NCBI GenBank assembly: GCA_963930775.1
Contig: OZ005695.1
Location: 7,068,001 to 7,132,000, forward strand
Source of the DNA: Cliona cf. orientalis
Taxonomy: Eukaryota; Porifera; Demospongiae; Clionaida; Clionaidae
Length of the DNA: 64,000 bases
Reading direction: 5' to 3'
The position numbers and the translations under genes are program-made. Shown here one piece after another: positions 1 through 11,400 of the stretch; position 1 is the stretch's first letter, and the number at the start of each line of letters is the position of its first letter. The notes beneath the pieces were generated by a model. It saw nothing but the letters and a program-made list of their open reading frames with translations, was not told the origin of the DNA and did no database searches.

Positions 1-123
1 AATGATAATGAGCTGTAGAATGACAAATAGGTCTAATTAATAAGTAGGGATTAAACTTGCATATTGTGAAACATAAGAGATGCTTGTGGACAAAATACTA
101 AATCTCAAATGAGTTGATAAGTT

Positions 124-2125
124 TTAGTTGTGTTCTCCTCTGCTCAAGTCGGGGCAATTGAGTTTGTAAGAGTAGGGTGTGATATGGTTGATTCCATGAT
201 TTTGTGCAAACCTTAAGGGCAAATCTTCGTATACCTTTTCTAGAAGTTCAATATGTTTAATTAGATGTGGGTCCCCCACTGGTACAGCATACTCTAAGTG
301 AGGACGAACAAGAGCAACGTACAGACATTTGAGCACACTAGTGGGACAGTATTGGTAGAATTGGCGATAATAATAGTATTCTTACAGTTTTCTTCTATTT
401 GTTTAGTCCTGCTGAGGTCATTAGTGATCCACACTCCATGGTACCTGTAGGCATTCACTGTCTCCAGAGCTTTTCCGTCAAGGATCAGATTAACTGGGTA
501 ACTGGGATGTTTCTTCCATGTAATTACCATCTGCTTACATTTTTTAGCATTAAGGTTAAGGAGGTTACTTTTGATCCAATCAGAGAGTGTATCAACATCA
601 CCTTGAAGCAGCATAAAAAGTCACTTGGATCACGGATGGGTCGATAAATAACTATTATCATCTGCAAAGAGTATTAGGGTACCGTCAGAGAGCTGAATCC
701 CAGCAGGCCCATCAATGTAGACTAGAAAGAGCAGTGGCCCAAGCACTGAGCCCTGTGGTACACCCGAGATCACTGGCAGTGTTGAGGAAGTTTTGCCATC
801 AACACCCACAGCTTGGGTCCTTTGATAGAGGTAGTTCGCAATCCAATGATGCAGATGTGGATTCAGAGAAGCAATTTTCCTGAGGAGAGCAATGTGTGGA
901 ACGCTATCAAATGCTTTTTTAAGTCAAAAAATACGACATATACATCCAGCCCATATTGTCTAAGTGGGTGTGCCAGTCATTTATAGCAGTGACTAAGGCT
1001 CCTGTGGTAGATCTTCCCTTCAGGAAACCGAATTGGGAGTTAGATATAGGATCAGTTGAACATAGATGCTTCAAAAGTAGTGAATGTACATGCCTTTCCA
1101 GCACCTTACTAAGAATTGGCAACAGTGATATCGGTCGATAGTTACTCACATTGGATCGTTCACTCGTCTTTGGAATTGGAGTAATAAGAGCATGTTTCTA
1201 CTCACTCAGTAGCTCACCCCATCGCAAGGAGATATTGAACAGTTTGGTAACTGCGGGTGCAATGCTGGCTGCAGTCCCTTTAAGCATTTTTGCTGATAGT
1301 CCATCCGATCCACATGCTTTGGTTGTATCCAATGCAAGTAGATAACGTACTGCAAACCTCTTCCTAAGTGCAGAGTAGATCCGTTGGGATTTCTGAAGAA
1401 CCCACTTCAGCATGAGGGAGGGACTCCAGTGAGAGAGGGGGTAGTGCATGATTGAAGCATTGTGCAAAGAAACTGTTACAGTTTAGCATTTCGGCCTTTT
1501 CAGAGCTCGAGTGCGCCACAGCAGGAGAAGTATCATTGTTTAGGGTAGGAATGCATGATTCTTTTTTGTTGGTATACTTCACTACTTTCCAAAATTCCCT
1601 ACAATTTTGCAGATTAAGTTGACTGAAGTATGTAACTTTTGCTTCTCTTAATTTTGTCACTAGTTTGTTATGAAGATTTCGGTATCTGTTCCATACTTCA
1701 GAATCATTACTTGCTCAAGCCTTCTGGAAAGGGTAATTTCTCTTTGATCATCAATAATTGTATTAGGGACTTTGACAACCATGGTAGGTTTCGTCGATTT
1801 GGTAGGAAGGCAGTTGGTATGCATCTTTCCATAACGTCCAAGAAAAATTTTTTCCAGCGATTCCAACTTAGATTGATGTCATTCAGTTCCAAGATAGCGT
1901 TTAGGTCAGAGCATAACGCCATACCTGCCTGCGTGAGGAATTCATTGACCTGTGTTCCTTACCCCTCTATTGATCGTGATATGAAGACCTAAATGGTCAG
2001 AGTTGCTGAGGGGTGGAACAGTCTTGCACGAAATTAGATGTTCAGGAGAGGATAGCAATACAATGTCAATTAATGCTTGGTGACCATTCTGTGAACAGTG
2101 TGTTGGAGCAGTATTGACTTGAGAT
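124..2125 (-). mobile_element. Decayed non-LTR retrotransposon (CR1/Jockey-like LINE)
   Basis: Reading the minus strand, pieces of one LINE protein follow in order but in different frames with stops. At about 2110-1975 is the end of an endonuclease domain (SDHLGLHI). At 1920-1710 is a linker with a pWLSKS-like motif. At 1660-1365 is the FWKVVKYT/KAEMLN region. The reverse transcriptase follows: SNYRPISLLPILSKVLE near 1145-1090, GVPQGSVLGPLLFL near 760-720 and the catalytic FADD at 657-668. The C-terminal RT part continues to about 124. The endonuclease N-terminus is missing, so the copy is 5'-truncated at about 2125, where it abuts a duplicated receptor tail. Frame changes and stops show it cannot encode a working enzyme. 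The clade is inferred from motif style only. Confidence 0.85.
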
Positions 2126-2617
2126 ACACCACCATTGGAATTTGAAAATAGAAATAAAAATCTACCACCACGAAAGTGTGATAGGATTCTAATTTACATC
2201 CTTGTTGATCCTAACAAACATGATCCACCATTCCCCAAAGCACCTATAGAGTGTAAGAATAACTTAGCATACATTCACTTAGGGCCAGGGGACAGTTCCA
2301 CGCCGCTCCTTCACAGGATGAGCCTGTCACATGCATATGTAATGCAGCATGCATTTATTTGGATCCAGAAGATACATCCACATGAAGAAGACACTTTTGA
2401 TTCAGAATTCATGTGAACATTTTGAATAATAATAATATTGCATTGTTTCATGAGCTGTAACATAATAATAATAATATTATGGTGCTAGCATGTATGCACA
2501 TTATACCTCTATCATATCATTAATATTTTTGTCAGCTATTATTAGAATATAGTTGTAATAAATATATATACTGTGAATCAGATCTGATTGGTGATTCAGA
2601 GGTCTCAATTAGTATAC
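2126..2617 (+). pseudogene. Detached 3' end of the YxxL receptor gene
   Basis: This stretch matches the last coding part and 3' flank of the receptor gene at about 7160-7690. It shares the peptide RKCDRI, a YI-L motif, DPPFPKAPIECKNNLAYIHL and the flanking block ending GGTCTC-TTAGTATAC. It encodes about 93 residues up to a stop at 2414-2416. It has no start, ectodomain or membrane segment. The C-terminal part after the second Tyr motif has drifted to unrelated residues through frame changes. The left edge is cut by the LINE and the right edge by the Gypsy fragment. I infer a remnant of a second, tandem receptor copy. Confidence 0.7.
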
Positions 2618-3690
2618 GTGAGAGACGAGTTGAATGTAGTCAACGGAATTTTGATGAGAGGTCAAAGGATGATCATTCCCACTTCATTGAGAGAGCTATA
2701 TAATGCTGTCAAAGCTCCATTCGGTCCATCAAGGTGTCAAGGAACGAGCGAATCAGTCAGTTTGGTGGCCTGGGATAAGGAAACAAATTGAGGAAGTTGT
2801 GCATCGATGTACAATCTGTTGTAAACACAGGAAACAGAGACCAGAGCCCCTTATCCCATCTCAGTTCCCGAGGTACCCTTGGCAAGTTGTAGCAACAGAC
2901 CTGTTCGAGAGGAAAGGAGTGGACTACCTACTGGTTGTCGATCACTACTCCAGGTATGTGGAAGTAACAAAACTCCTAAGAATAAAACTGCCGGTACTGT
3001 GATCACCTGTCTAAAGTCAATTTTTGCTAGACATGATATTCCTGAGAAAGTGATATCTGACAACGGTCCTCAGTATGCCTCAGAGATGTTCAAGTCGTTT
3101 GCAGCCAAATATGCATGGATTCGAACATGTGACTTCTAGTCCGAGATACCCTCAATCGAAGAATGAAGACCAGCATATGGCATTGCTAATACTGAGATCT
3201 ACACCTCTGGAGAATGGATTCTCTCCAGCAGAGCTCCTGATGAACAGGAAAGTTAGAACCACTCTCTCTATGACAGAAACACAGTTATTGCCATCCATTC
3301 CAGACAGAGAGACAGTGCAACGGAGAGAAGAACAATTGAAACGGAAAATGAAGGAGAATTTCGATAAGCATCACAAAGTGGTAACACTACCAAGCTTGAA
3401 AAAGGTAGATGAAGTCTGGATTCCGGAATTTGAAACTTCTGGTACTGTGATGGGGGAAACACATCCAAGGTCTTATCGAGTGCAAACACCACGAGGTGCA
3501 CTCAGGAGGAATTGTAGAGATTTAATCTCGCTCCCAAACACAGGTGACTCCCAAGATGAACAAACATCTGAGAACACCGAGTCACGATCACAACGAGAAT
3601 CTGATGGTCGAGTTATCCGAAGTGGGCGAGTTTCAAAAGCGCCAGACAGGCTTATGACTGTTTCAAATAATTGACTTGGTGAGGGAGATG
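2618..3690 (+). mobile_element. Ty3/Gypsy-type retrotransposon pol relic (integrase region)
   Basis: In order the plus strand shows a pre-integrase segment (RMIIPTSLR), an HHCC zinc-binding module (SVHQGV, then CTICC), and the start of the integrase core with the first Asp ([18 protein letters not shown]) and the second Asp (ISDNGPQY). SPRYPQSKN follows, then the C-terminal region (FSPAELLMNRKVR and a basic, coiled tail) up to a stop at about 3674. The pieces lie in at least three frames, with shifts near 2700, 3000 and 3130. After SPRYPQSKN the sequence jumps straight to a region normally well downstream, so the stretch carrying the catalytic Glu looks deleted. Gag, protease, RT and the 5' LTR are absent. 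This is a dead, 5'-truncated copy. Confidence 0.8.
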
Positions 3691-3903
3691 TGTGGACATG
3701 TTATGTAATGTTTTTGTAATAATAGTGGTTATCTTTGTATAGTTATGTATAACTGTACAGGAAGTATTATCTTATTAGTACCTGGGTATAAAATCATGCA
3801 TTTTGTGTTGTATCATTCATTCTGTACATTGCTGGTCAGTTAGGTTAAACGAAAACAGTACAAACACTTCTGTATAATAATATTATAGTTCTCCAGGGCT
3901 ACA
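3691..3903 (+). repeat. Probable 3' LTR of the Gypsy relic
   Basis: Directly after the pol relic and a purine-rich tract (GAGGGAGATG, 3681-3690) the sequence TGTGGACATG begins. It has a TATAAAA at 3787-3793 and can be closed at GGCTACA (3903). TG...CA ends, the purine tract just upstream and an internal TATA box are normal LTR features. No 5' LTR exists in the window to confirm the boundaries, so the right end is a guess. Confidence 0.5.
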
Positions 3904-4786
3904 AAATATATTATTAAGGATAGCTGAATTCCCCTATTAATTTAATAAGACGTAGCTAATTAAAATGCGTAGCCTCAAAATTATAGTGAGCTGGATATGG
4001 GACCAGTATACTCAATGTCCGCTTTTTTTCATAAAATTTTTCATTATAGCTATAATAGCTAGCTGCTTTGCTCAGGTGAATGTCGCAAGCTTAGAGCCAT
4101 AATAATATTATTATGCACTCTGCCAAATCCTCCGCAGGCTTTGAGAGCTGCAGCAGTAGCTATATTATTATAGCAGCTATGCACCTGTTGTCATAACCAC
4201 TTTACCATGTACTTGCGCATGTGCTTACAGAACATGTGCACATCCTGGCTGATTGATCATGATCATGTGACTTTGTCACTCAGTGTCTATACAGCTAGAA
4301 AACTGTTGGACTAACATAACGATACGGTATGTCTTAATTGGGGAGGGGACCAGTTTTAATGATGATATGTCTTGCATGGGATGTAGCTATACTTGTCCTG
4401 AGCCCAGTAAATAACCATTACTATTTTACAGCCAAGGATTCAGTTCTATAGATCTAGATCTTCTTCTATTAATATATTATACTTTGGTTCAGTAGATGCA
4501 TGACTTCTCTGACTCTGAGAGTCATGGTTATTGTATCTGTGAATTGCCATACTTATAGTTTGTGGCTCATCTAGATATAGCTGCATGGCTATCCATGCAT
4601 CCATAACAAAGGGTAGATTAATAAATTCAGAATATTGGGAATTGATCAGGTGCGTGTTTTGTTATTAATAATAGTAAACTACGATGCAAGTCATGCATGG
4701 TAAACACCCTACTTAATAACATCATGATAGCTATATAGAGGAATATCTATCCGCATTTGTGTCACAGTCTCACATAAAAATTAATC
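3904..4786. other. Intergenic stretch, no gene seen
   Basis: AT-rich DNA between the LTR and the receptor start. I see GATCATGATCATGTG-type short palindromes near 4256 and no coding signal. It should hold the promoter of the downstream receptor gene, but no specific element can be supported. Confidence 0.4.
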
Positions 4787-7459
4787 ATGGAGAAGGTCTT
4801 AACATTTAAAGTATTCTTATTCTGTATAATATTGGCTAGTCTTATTGCTAGTGATGTCAATGTGCCAGTATCAGTTACAAGACGAATAGGTGGTGATATA
4901 TATTACGTCACTTCAACAAGGCATTAATTCGTTTGTAGCAATGATAATAACGTCACCTTTCTGGTCAGTGAGAACAGATGCATCAAGAATGAAGACTTGC
5001 TCAATGGTAATCTTGCTCTTATATTATATAATCATAATCATATTATTATAGATTGATGGGTATACCAAAATTAATTATACTGTAACAGTAATAATGTTTT
5101 CAACAGATTAATATTATTATATTACTATTATTGTATTATACAGCCTGCAGCTTCAGTATTTCTCCCATCAAGGAATGGTCCACATTCAGAGTTGCACTAT
5201 ATATACTTGGTCAAAATGGAACTGAAGTTGATCATGAACAGACAGCTACTTTTACATCTAATAACTCATTATCAAGTGCTGTAATAACTTTTATTAATAC
5301 CAGTCAGCCAGTGACCGGCTCATTCTGTCAAATAACAAGCCTTGAAGTGTACAGAGGAAGAATGCACAGCACTGAAATCAGCCATCGTGGATTCTCCTTG
5401 AGTAGTGAAGGAATACTTGAGGTGAACCAAACAATCAAATGCACATCGAATGAAGAGCATTTTGCTATTGTACATATACAAGTTAAAATATATATAATAA
5501 TGTAAATAATAATACGTCATAATTTGGGTCCATACAGATGAAAAATATGGGTTTCATCATGCATGCATAATTATTATGATCTTGAAATGTGCAAAATTTT
5601 CCATATAATATTTATATTTTGCTAAAATTCTGCCCTATCCTCTGCCAAACACATTGTAGGAAAGGTGTTGGTAAGTATGACATAGGAAAATCTTAATTTT
5701 GCTCAATCATGAATTATAGTAGCTATATACAGACATCAATTACAAAAATAAGAAATCATCATAAAATATTATATTCTTTTGTACACCTATACCACTGTTA
5801 CATGATAATGATTGTTTTTCTGTAGTAACAATCAATACTATAATAAATTATTTGGCATTATCTAATCTAAGTTCTGAAAACACGTGATTTATCTGCAGTT
5901 AAAGTAATTCATATGTTTTTTTTCAGAACTAAAATTTAATTTATGGACTGCATGTAGTATTGTGATTACTGATCAATACTATGAAAACAATTGCTATCAC
6001 ATAACAATGGAAAGTGAAGGAAAGGATCTCACTGATGATTTCTTGTCAGTATCTTATTGACTTGCATAATAATATGCTAGAAACAAGTGCAGCTCGGATA
6101 ACCCATGTTAGGTTAATATGACCCACTGGTTTTTGCAGCTAGCTAGCTATAGCTAATTATATACTATAGCACAGCAATATTCAATCATGAAAACCATTTC
6201 CTCTGCAATGGCATGCATTAACTGACACTTTAGTCTTTTGAGTCCAACTGACTTGAATTGTACAGCAATTATATCAATTGAGACTTACTGCTATGATAAG
6301 CCACAGAAGCATGAGCACTGTTGTAGCGCACCATATAATAGTCTGCCATGCTTATTTCCAAGGTAAAGTATTATAAAGTTCTCATGACGGTATTCGTATT
6401 GATTTTAATAATGAGCAGTATCATCAAAATGTCAACATCTTGGCCTACAATGCTGATGAGTATAGGGGAGAGCTCTATCGAATGAACATATCGTGCTCTG
6501 CTGAAGGACTACCCAGGAGTGGATGTCTGTATTTCAAAGTGATAGGAAGAGCTGAAGTAAACAATGGTGAAAAAATATTGATACTGTACTAATGAGCAAG
6601 TATTAAAATTAATACTATTCTTGTAGCTAAATTTAACTTCACTGTTCAAGGGACACTTGATGATAATGCAACAAACTTACCAACCCAATATACAACAACT
6701 CAGGAGCGTTCCTTGCCTATAGAAACTGATGATGATCTGAACACCACAGAGAACACCAAAGAGAGCCTTGAAACAACTCTTGATAATTTTCAAGTTGGAA
6801 CGACTCAGGAGCGTCCTTTGCGTATTGAAACTGATGATGACCTGAATACCACTGAAAACACCAAAGAGAGCCTTGAAACTGTTACAGCTCTTGATAATTT
6901 TCAAGTTGGAAGTTTCCTCTACATACTGATAGGTGTGGGAAGTAGCGTAATAATAACTGTTGTGGTTGCTATTGCTATTGTGATCCTAGTAACTTATTTA
7001 ATAAGACATACAAGAATTAAGATACCAAAGTTTTCTTTGACTGCCAGTCAATTACGCAGATGGAGACGAAGAAGGAGTAGTAATGAAGAAATTCCACCTC
7101 CTGACATCACCACTCCACCTAACCGTGATGAAGACCTCATCCTAGAAGATACACCACCGTTGGAATTTGAATCTCCAGTCCACTCTCCACTCAATGCAAA
7201 TGCTGAAGAGCATGAAGAAAATAGAAATAAAAGTCTACCACCGCGAAAGTGTGACAGGATTCCAATTTACATCTTTCTTGGTCCTAACAAACGTGATCCA
7301 CCATTTCCCAAAGCACCTATAGAGTGTAAGAATAACTTGGCATACATTTACTTAGGGCCAGAGGACAGTTCCATGGCCGCTCCTTCACAGGATGAGCCTG
7401 TCACATGCAAACGTAATGCAGCATATATTCACTTGGATCCAGAAGGTACATCCATATGA
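4787..7459 (+). CDS. Type I membrane receptor-like protein with three YxxL tail motifs (disputed model)
   Basis: The start at 4787 opens a clear signal peptide (MEKVLTFKVFLFCIILAS). Likely exons are 4787-5006, 5144-5481, 5927-6044, 6234-6362, about 6419 to the GTGAAA donor near 6565, and about 6630-7459. The ectodomain is Cys- and N-glycosylation-rich (CSNDNNVTFLVSENRC, CTAIISIETYCYD, NISCSAEG) and I recognise no family. The last exon encodes two acidic 35-37 residue repeats, one membrane helix (GSSVIITVVVAIAIVILV), an Arg-rich stop-transfer and a Pro-rich cytoplasmic tail. The tail carries YIFL, YIYL and YIHL, spaced as YxxL; LAYIYL fits an ITIM. Breaks: an in-frame TAA at 4925-4927 within the first exon, and phases that do not match at the joins after 5481 and 6362. 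Either my splice sites are wrong or the gene is decaying. A broken-off duplicate of its tail lies at 2126-2617. Confidence 0.5.
6695..6910 (+). repeat. Tandem coding repeat, two units of 105 and 111 bp
   Basis: Units 6695-6799 and 6800-6910 encode near-identical peptides starting TTQERxLxIETDDDLNTT and ending LDNFQVG. The second has two extra residues. They form an acidic Thr-rich stalk directly outside the membrane helix of the receptor-like protein. The frame is kept, which suggests the copy arose while the gene was under selection. Confidence 0.85.
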
Positions 7460-7802
7460 AGAAGACACGTGCACTTTTGATTCAGAATTCGTGTGAACAA
7501 TTTGAATTGGTATTGTTTCATGAGCTGTAACATAATAATATGGTGCTAGCGTGTATGCACATATTATACCTCTATCATAAATAATATTATTTTCTATCAT
7601 TAATAATTATTTTTGTCAGCTATTATTTAGAATAATATAGTTGTAACATGTGATCTGATTGGTCATTCAGAGGTCTCATTTAGTATACATAGCCAAGGAC
7701 AAGAAAGATGCACAGTGCAACGGTAGCCTAGTCCTCACGTCAACTACCACAGTTACAGTTGCTATAGTAATAATATTATTCTAAAATATTATTAGTTACT
7801 CA

Positions 7803-7937
7803 ATAGAGACATTGTCCAATGGTCTCTACGCTTTTAAGAAACCCTCAGGCACCCTCACTTTGCTTGGCCCAGATGCTATATAGCCTTGGGCCTTCAGGTC
7901 TCTTAAAATACGTAGAGATCCTGGACTCGGTCTCTAT
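7803..7937. repeat. Foldback (MITE-like) element, 135 bp
   Basis: ATAGAGAC at the left end pairs with GTCTCTAT at the right. Inner blocks TCTCTACG/CGTAGAGA and TTTTAAGA/TCTTAAAA pair in the same register, making a long imperfect hairpin. The rest of 7460-8404 is AT-rich intergenic DNA between the receptor and the convergent beta-helix gene, with no other feature that I can support. Confidence 0.6.
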
Positions 7938-8404
7938 CAATTATTAATTTTATTGACTGGTCCAATGCAAACAACACTCATTATGATTAAACATTCAGTG
8001 TGATTATCGTACTCATCAAGACAAAAATTTTAATGCTAAATGAACAGCAGCAATAGCACCTTAACATTATGCAAAGTTTAACAGCTAATGACGCTATTCT
8101 ACATTAATGACCATATACAAAGTATTTATTAATTTTTAAAGGGCACACATCTTATTGTACTATTAATTTTAGAAGTCTGGAATTATTTTTCACACAGAGA
8201 ATAGTTATTAATTTTCACTTTTGAAGCTTACAGTTGGCTAACTGCTTCATTCACTCAATGTGAACTGTTTCTGCAGCACCGGATATGTGTTGCATATTGT
8301 GATCAGCTGCTTTAGTGGGATCTGGTGCTGCAAGGTCAAGGGGTTGGTGCACCTCCACCACAGACTGGGTGGGCTTCATTGCCCTTTGCTGATTCACTGG
8401 CACT

Positions 8405-11400
8405 TTATATATAGTCATAGGTGTTGACAGGGGAATCAATCATGTCCAAAAGTTCACCGAACCGGTGAATATCGTCATCAGGCGGTGGGCTCAAGTGACG
8501 TTCAGGTTTTGGTTTTGGATCAGTGTCAGTGTGTAGCTTGTCAATCATTCCACCAAGAGTTGTCTCAGAAATCTTTGAACAGGCTGAGGTGTATGTGTAG
8601 ACATGGTAGAGGATGATGAGTAGTAGTACAATGAATGTAATGATGACCGAAGTGTAGGCAGCTGCTTCCCGGTTGCTATCTGGGCTGTCAAGAGAATACC
8701 AGGTGAAAGTTGTAAGTACTAAGACATTCAAAAAGAAAGAAGTCTCGAGTATGTCAACTAGCCATTTCCTGTACAATCTGCTGCCAATGTACTGTCTAAG
8801 AGCAAAAATGCAACATACTGTGATAATGATAGCTGTAAGAGCAATTGTAGGATGATTGGAGACGTTTGTGGCAGCTACAAGGTACAAAATGATACGAACA
8901 ATCAGTAGCAGTCCAGTCCAGTAGCGATGCTTGGGAGTGTAAGGCTTGTGGTAGGTTTCAATGAATGTTTGTATTTTTGGATTCCTTGACCACTTGAAAA
9001 TTCTCCAGCCTGGAAGGTAGAGGAGCCACTGCCAGGAGAAGAGAAGAGCAGTGTAGACCAGACCAACCAGGAGAATGAGAACAGCTACAATGAATAGAGG
9101 AATGTGCTTTCCGGAGAGATATTTGACAGTTGCATCAGGGAGCCACAGCATTTCACTAGAGCCATCAGGATAATTAAGAATGCCAACTGATAGAGACTTA
9201 AAGGAGATTTCAAGAAGTTTAGCATAGGAAAGCAGAATTAGTGTAGCCAGAGTTGCCACTGGATCCTTCGTTCCAATGAGGTTTGAAAATTTAGTAGAAT
9301 AGGAGCTGATGATGATGACTAAAACTACAAGAAGAATGACATAGGCAGGAAAGGCTAACTGCAGCCATGTTTTAATATAAGTGTCCATTCCTGGAAAGTA
9401 GCACATGTCAATTCCTAGTTCTAAGTTCAGCCATGAGATAAATACGGTGATAAAGTTTGGCTTTTGAAAAGGAAACAGAATACTTCTGTTTGCATACACA
9501 ATATTGGTATAAAAGATCAGTCCATTAAGAGTTCCAACTGCAACAGTCAAGTTGAGTACTAGCAATAAAGCCACCAATGCAATGCCAACTAGCATTGCAG
9601 CTATGGTAATAGTTATGAGTAGTGCAGGCCAGTAGTTAGGGCATGGGAGACAGCGTGAACTACCAAGAGAGACACTGAGATCAGGTTGGCATGATCCACA
9701 CAGAAGAGATGACCGACTGAAAGCACACTGATCATCCGCTCCCTCTAAATGGTCAAGGTAAAGTGGTGGACTGGTTGACAAGCAGTAGTCAAAAGGACAG
9801 TTGGGGTAGACTAAATAACCAATGTCATTGATATAGGAAATCCAAGCTCTGGTTTGAGGCTGCTTGACCAGTGATCCATTCTGGCTATCACAATATTCCA
9901 CATATTCATCAATATCGCTATGGCACTCACATGACATTGTGCAGTTTGTGCTATTTATTCCTGAAACTTGTAATCCAATGGGACAATTGCAAGGGAGAAA
10001 CTGAATATCCACTTTAGCACTAGAGAGTTCAGCATCCTTGCATGGACCATCTGAAGCATAAAGGGTCAAAGTTTCATCATTGTGGGACGAGACGAGATTG
10101 AATGGCAAGTTTGTACAGTCAGCAGGTATTTCCCTAGCCAGTTGGCCTTCAGCTAGACCACTCTCACTGAACTGGAGGGATGCTTGAATGATTGCACTAA
10201 CTGGTTGGCCAACCTGATCAACAGCTACAACTGAGAGTGTGAATATTTGGCCTTTTTCAACCTCAATGTGATTTTGGTGGCTACAATTAGGTTGATTACT
10301 AACACAAGCACACACTCGGACTGGTAAAGATGATATTGAAGTGTTCTCAATAATTGAAACGTCCTTAAAGTATGATTCGCCATTGCCTTCATATTCATAG
10401 CTGATCTCATCATAGTTATGCTTAGAATGAACTTCAGCAAATGGACTCACAGCACACCTGTCTAGTAATCCTCCTAGAGAGTGGAACCAGAAAGGTTAGC
10501 ATAGTTCCGTGAGAAATTCATGCTCTTTGTGTTGATATTCGGGTGTTTCTCAGAGTGGAGAGAAAGAACTTGAAAGAAACATTCTCCTTTTTTGTCACTA
10601 GCACACTTACCGGAATTGGTGACATCATCCACAAATATTGCTCCACCATAGTCTGCACTATTGCCTGTGAATGTTATTCTGTCATAATCAAAATAATCGT
10701 AAAGAATATAATCATATTTGAGGATGTAAAGTTTTGCATTGGCTTCCAATGATAATCCACCTCCTTTCCCAGCTGCATTTCCTGTGAAGTTTATTCTTGC
10801 ACCAGTATAATAATAATAATATAACACTGTAGTGGATGATACCGTAACAGTTGTCTTGATAGATGAACTAATGGCATGGAGCCCTCCTCCTTTGTGTAAT
10901 GCAGTATTATTCCGAACTTCAAAAGTACTCTTTCGTTGGCAGTTTAGTTCGCTATTTGAGAGATAGACACCTCCTCCATTTCTGTTTGCTGTGTTATGTG
11001 CCAGAGTTACATCACCATTCACGTAGAGTTTGCTATCAGTGGAATGTATTGCTCCACCATTTTCAGCATGGTTGTGTTCAAAATTGCATGCTCCATTGAA
11101 ATAAACGTTGCTCTGAAATAGAGTTATTGCACCTCCTTCTTGAAAGTTGTCTGAGATATTTTGTAGTAGTGGTTGGTTATTCACAAATAAAGCATCTCCA
11201 CTTAAATTAATTTTACTGTTGAAGGCCACCAGTGATCCCAAGTTGTTTGAAAAGATAATTTTATTATGTCCAACAAATTCTGAGTCAGATAAGTACATCA
11301 CCGCATGACTTTCAGCTCGGTTACTGTCAACTGTAAGATAGCCGTATTTGTGTTGAATTGTAGATCTGTCTGATATGCGAATAACAGCTCCTATAGGTGA

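Noticed and set aside
8251-8439. Small frame left of the beta-helix gene
   Set aside because: It overlaps the true 3' end of that gene in another frame and has no features.
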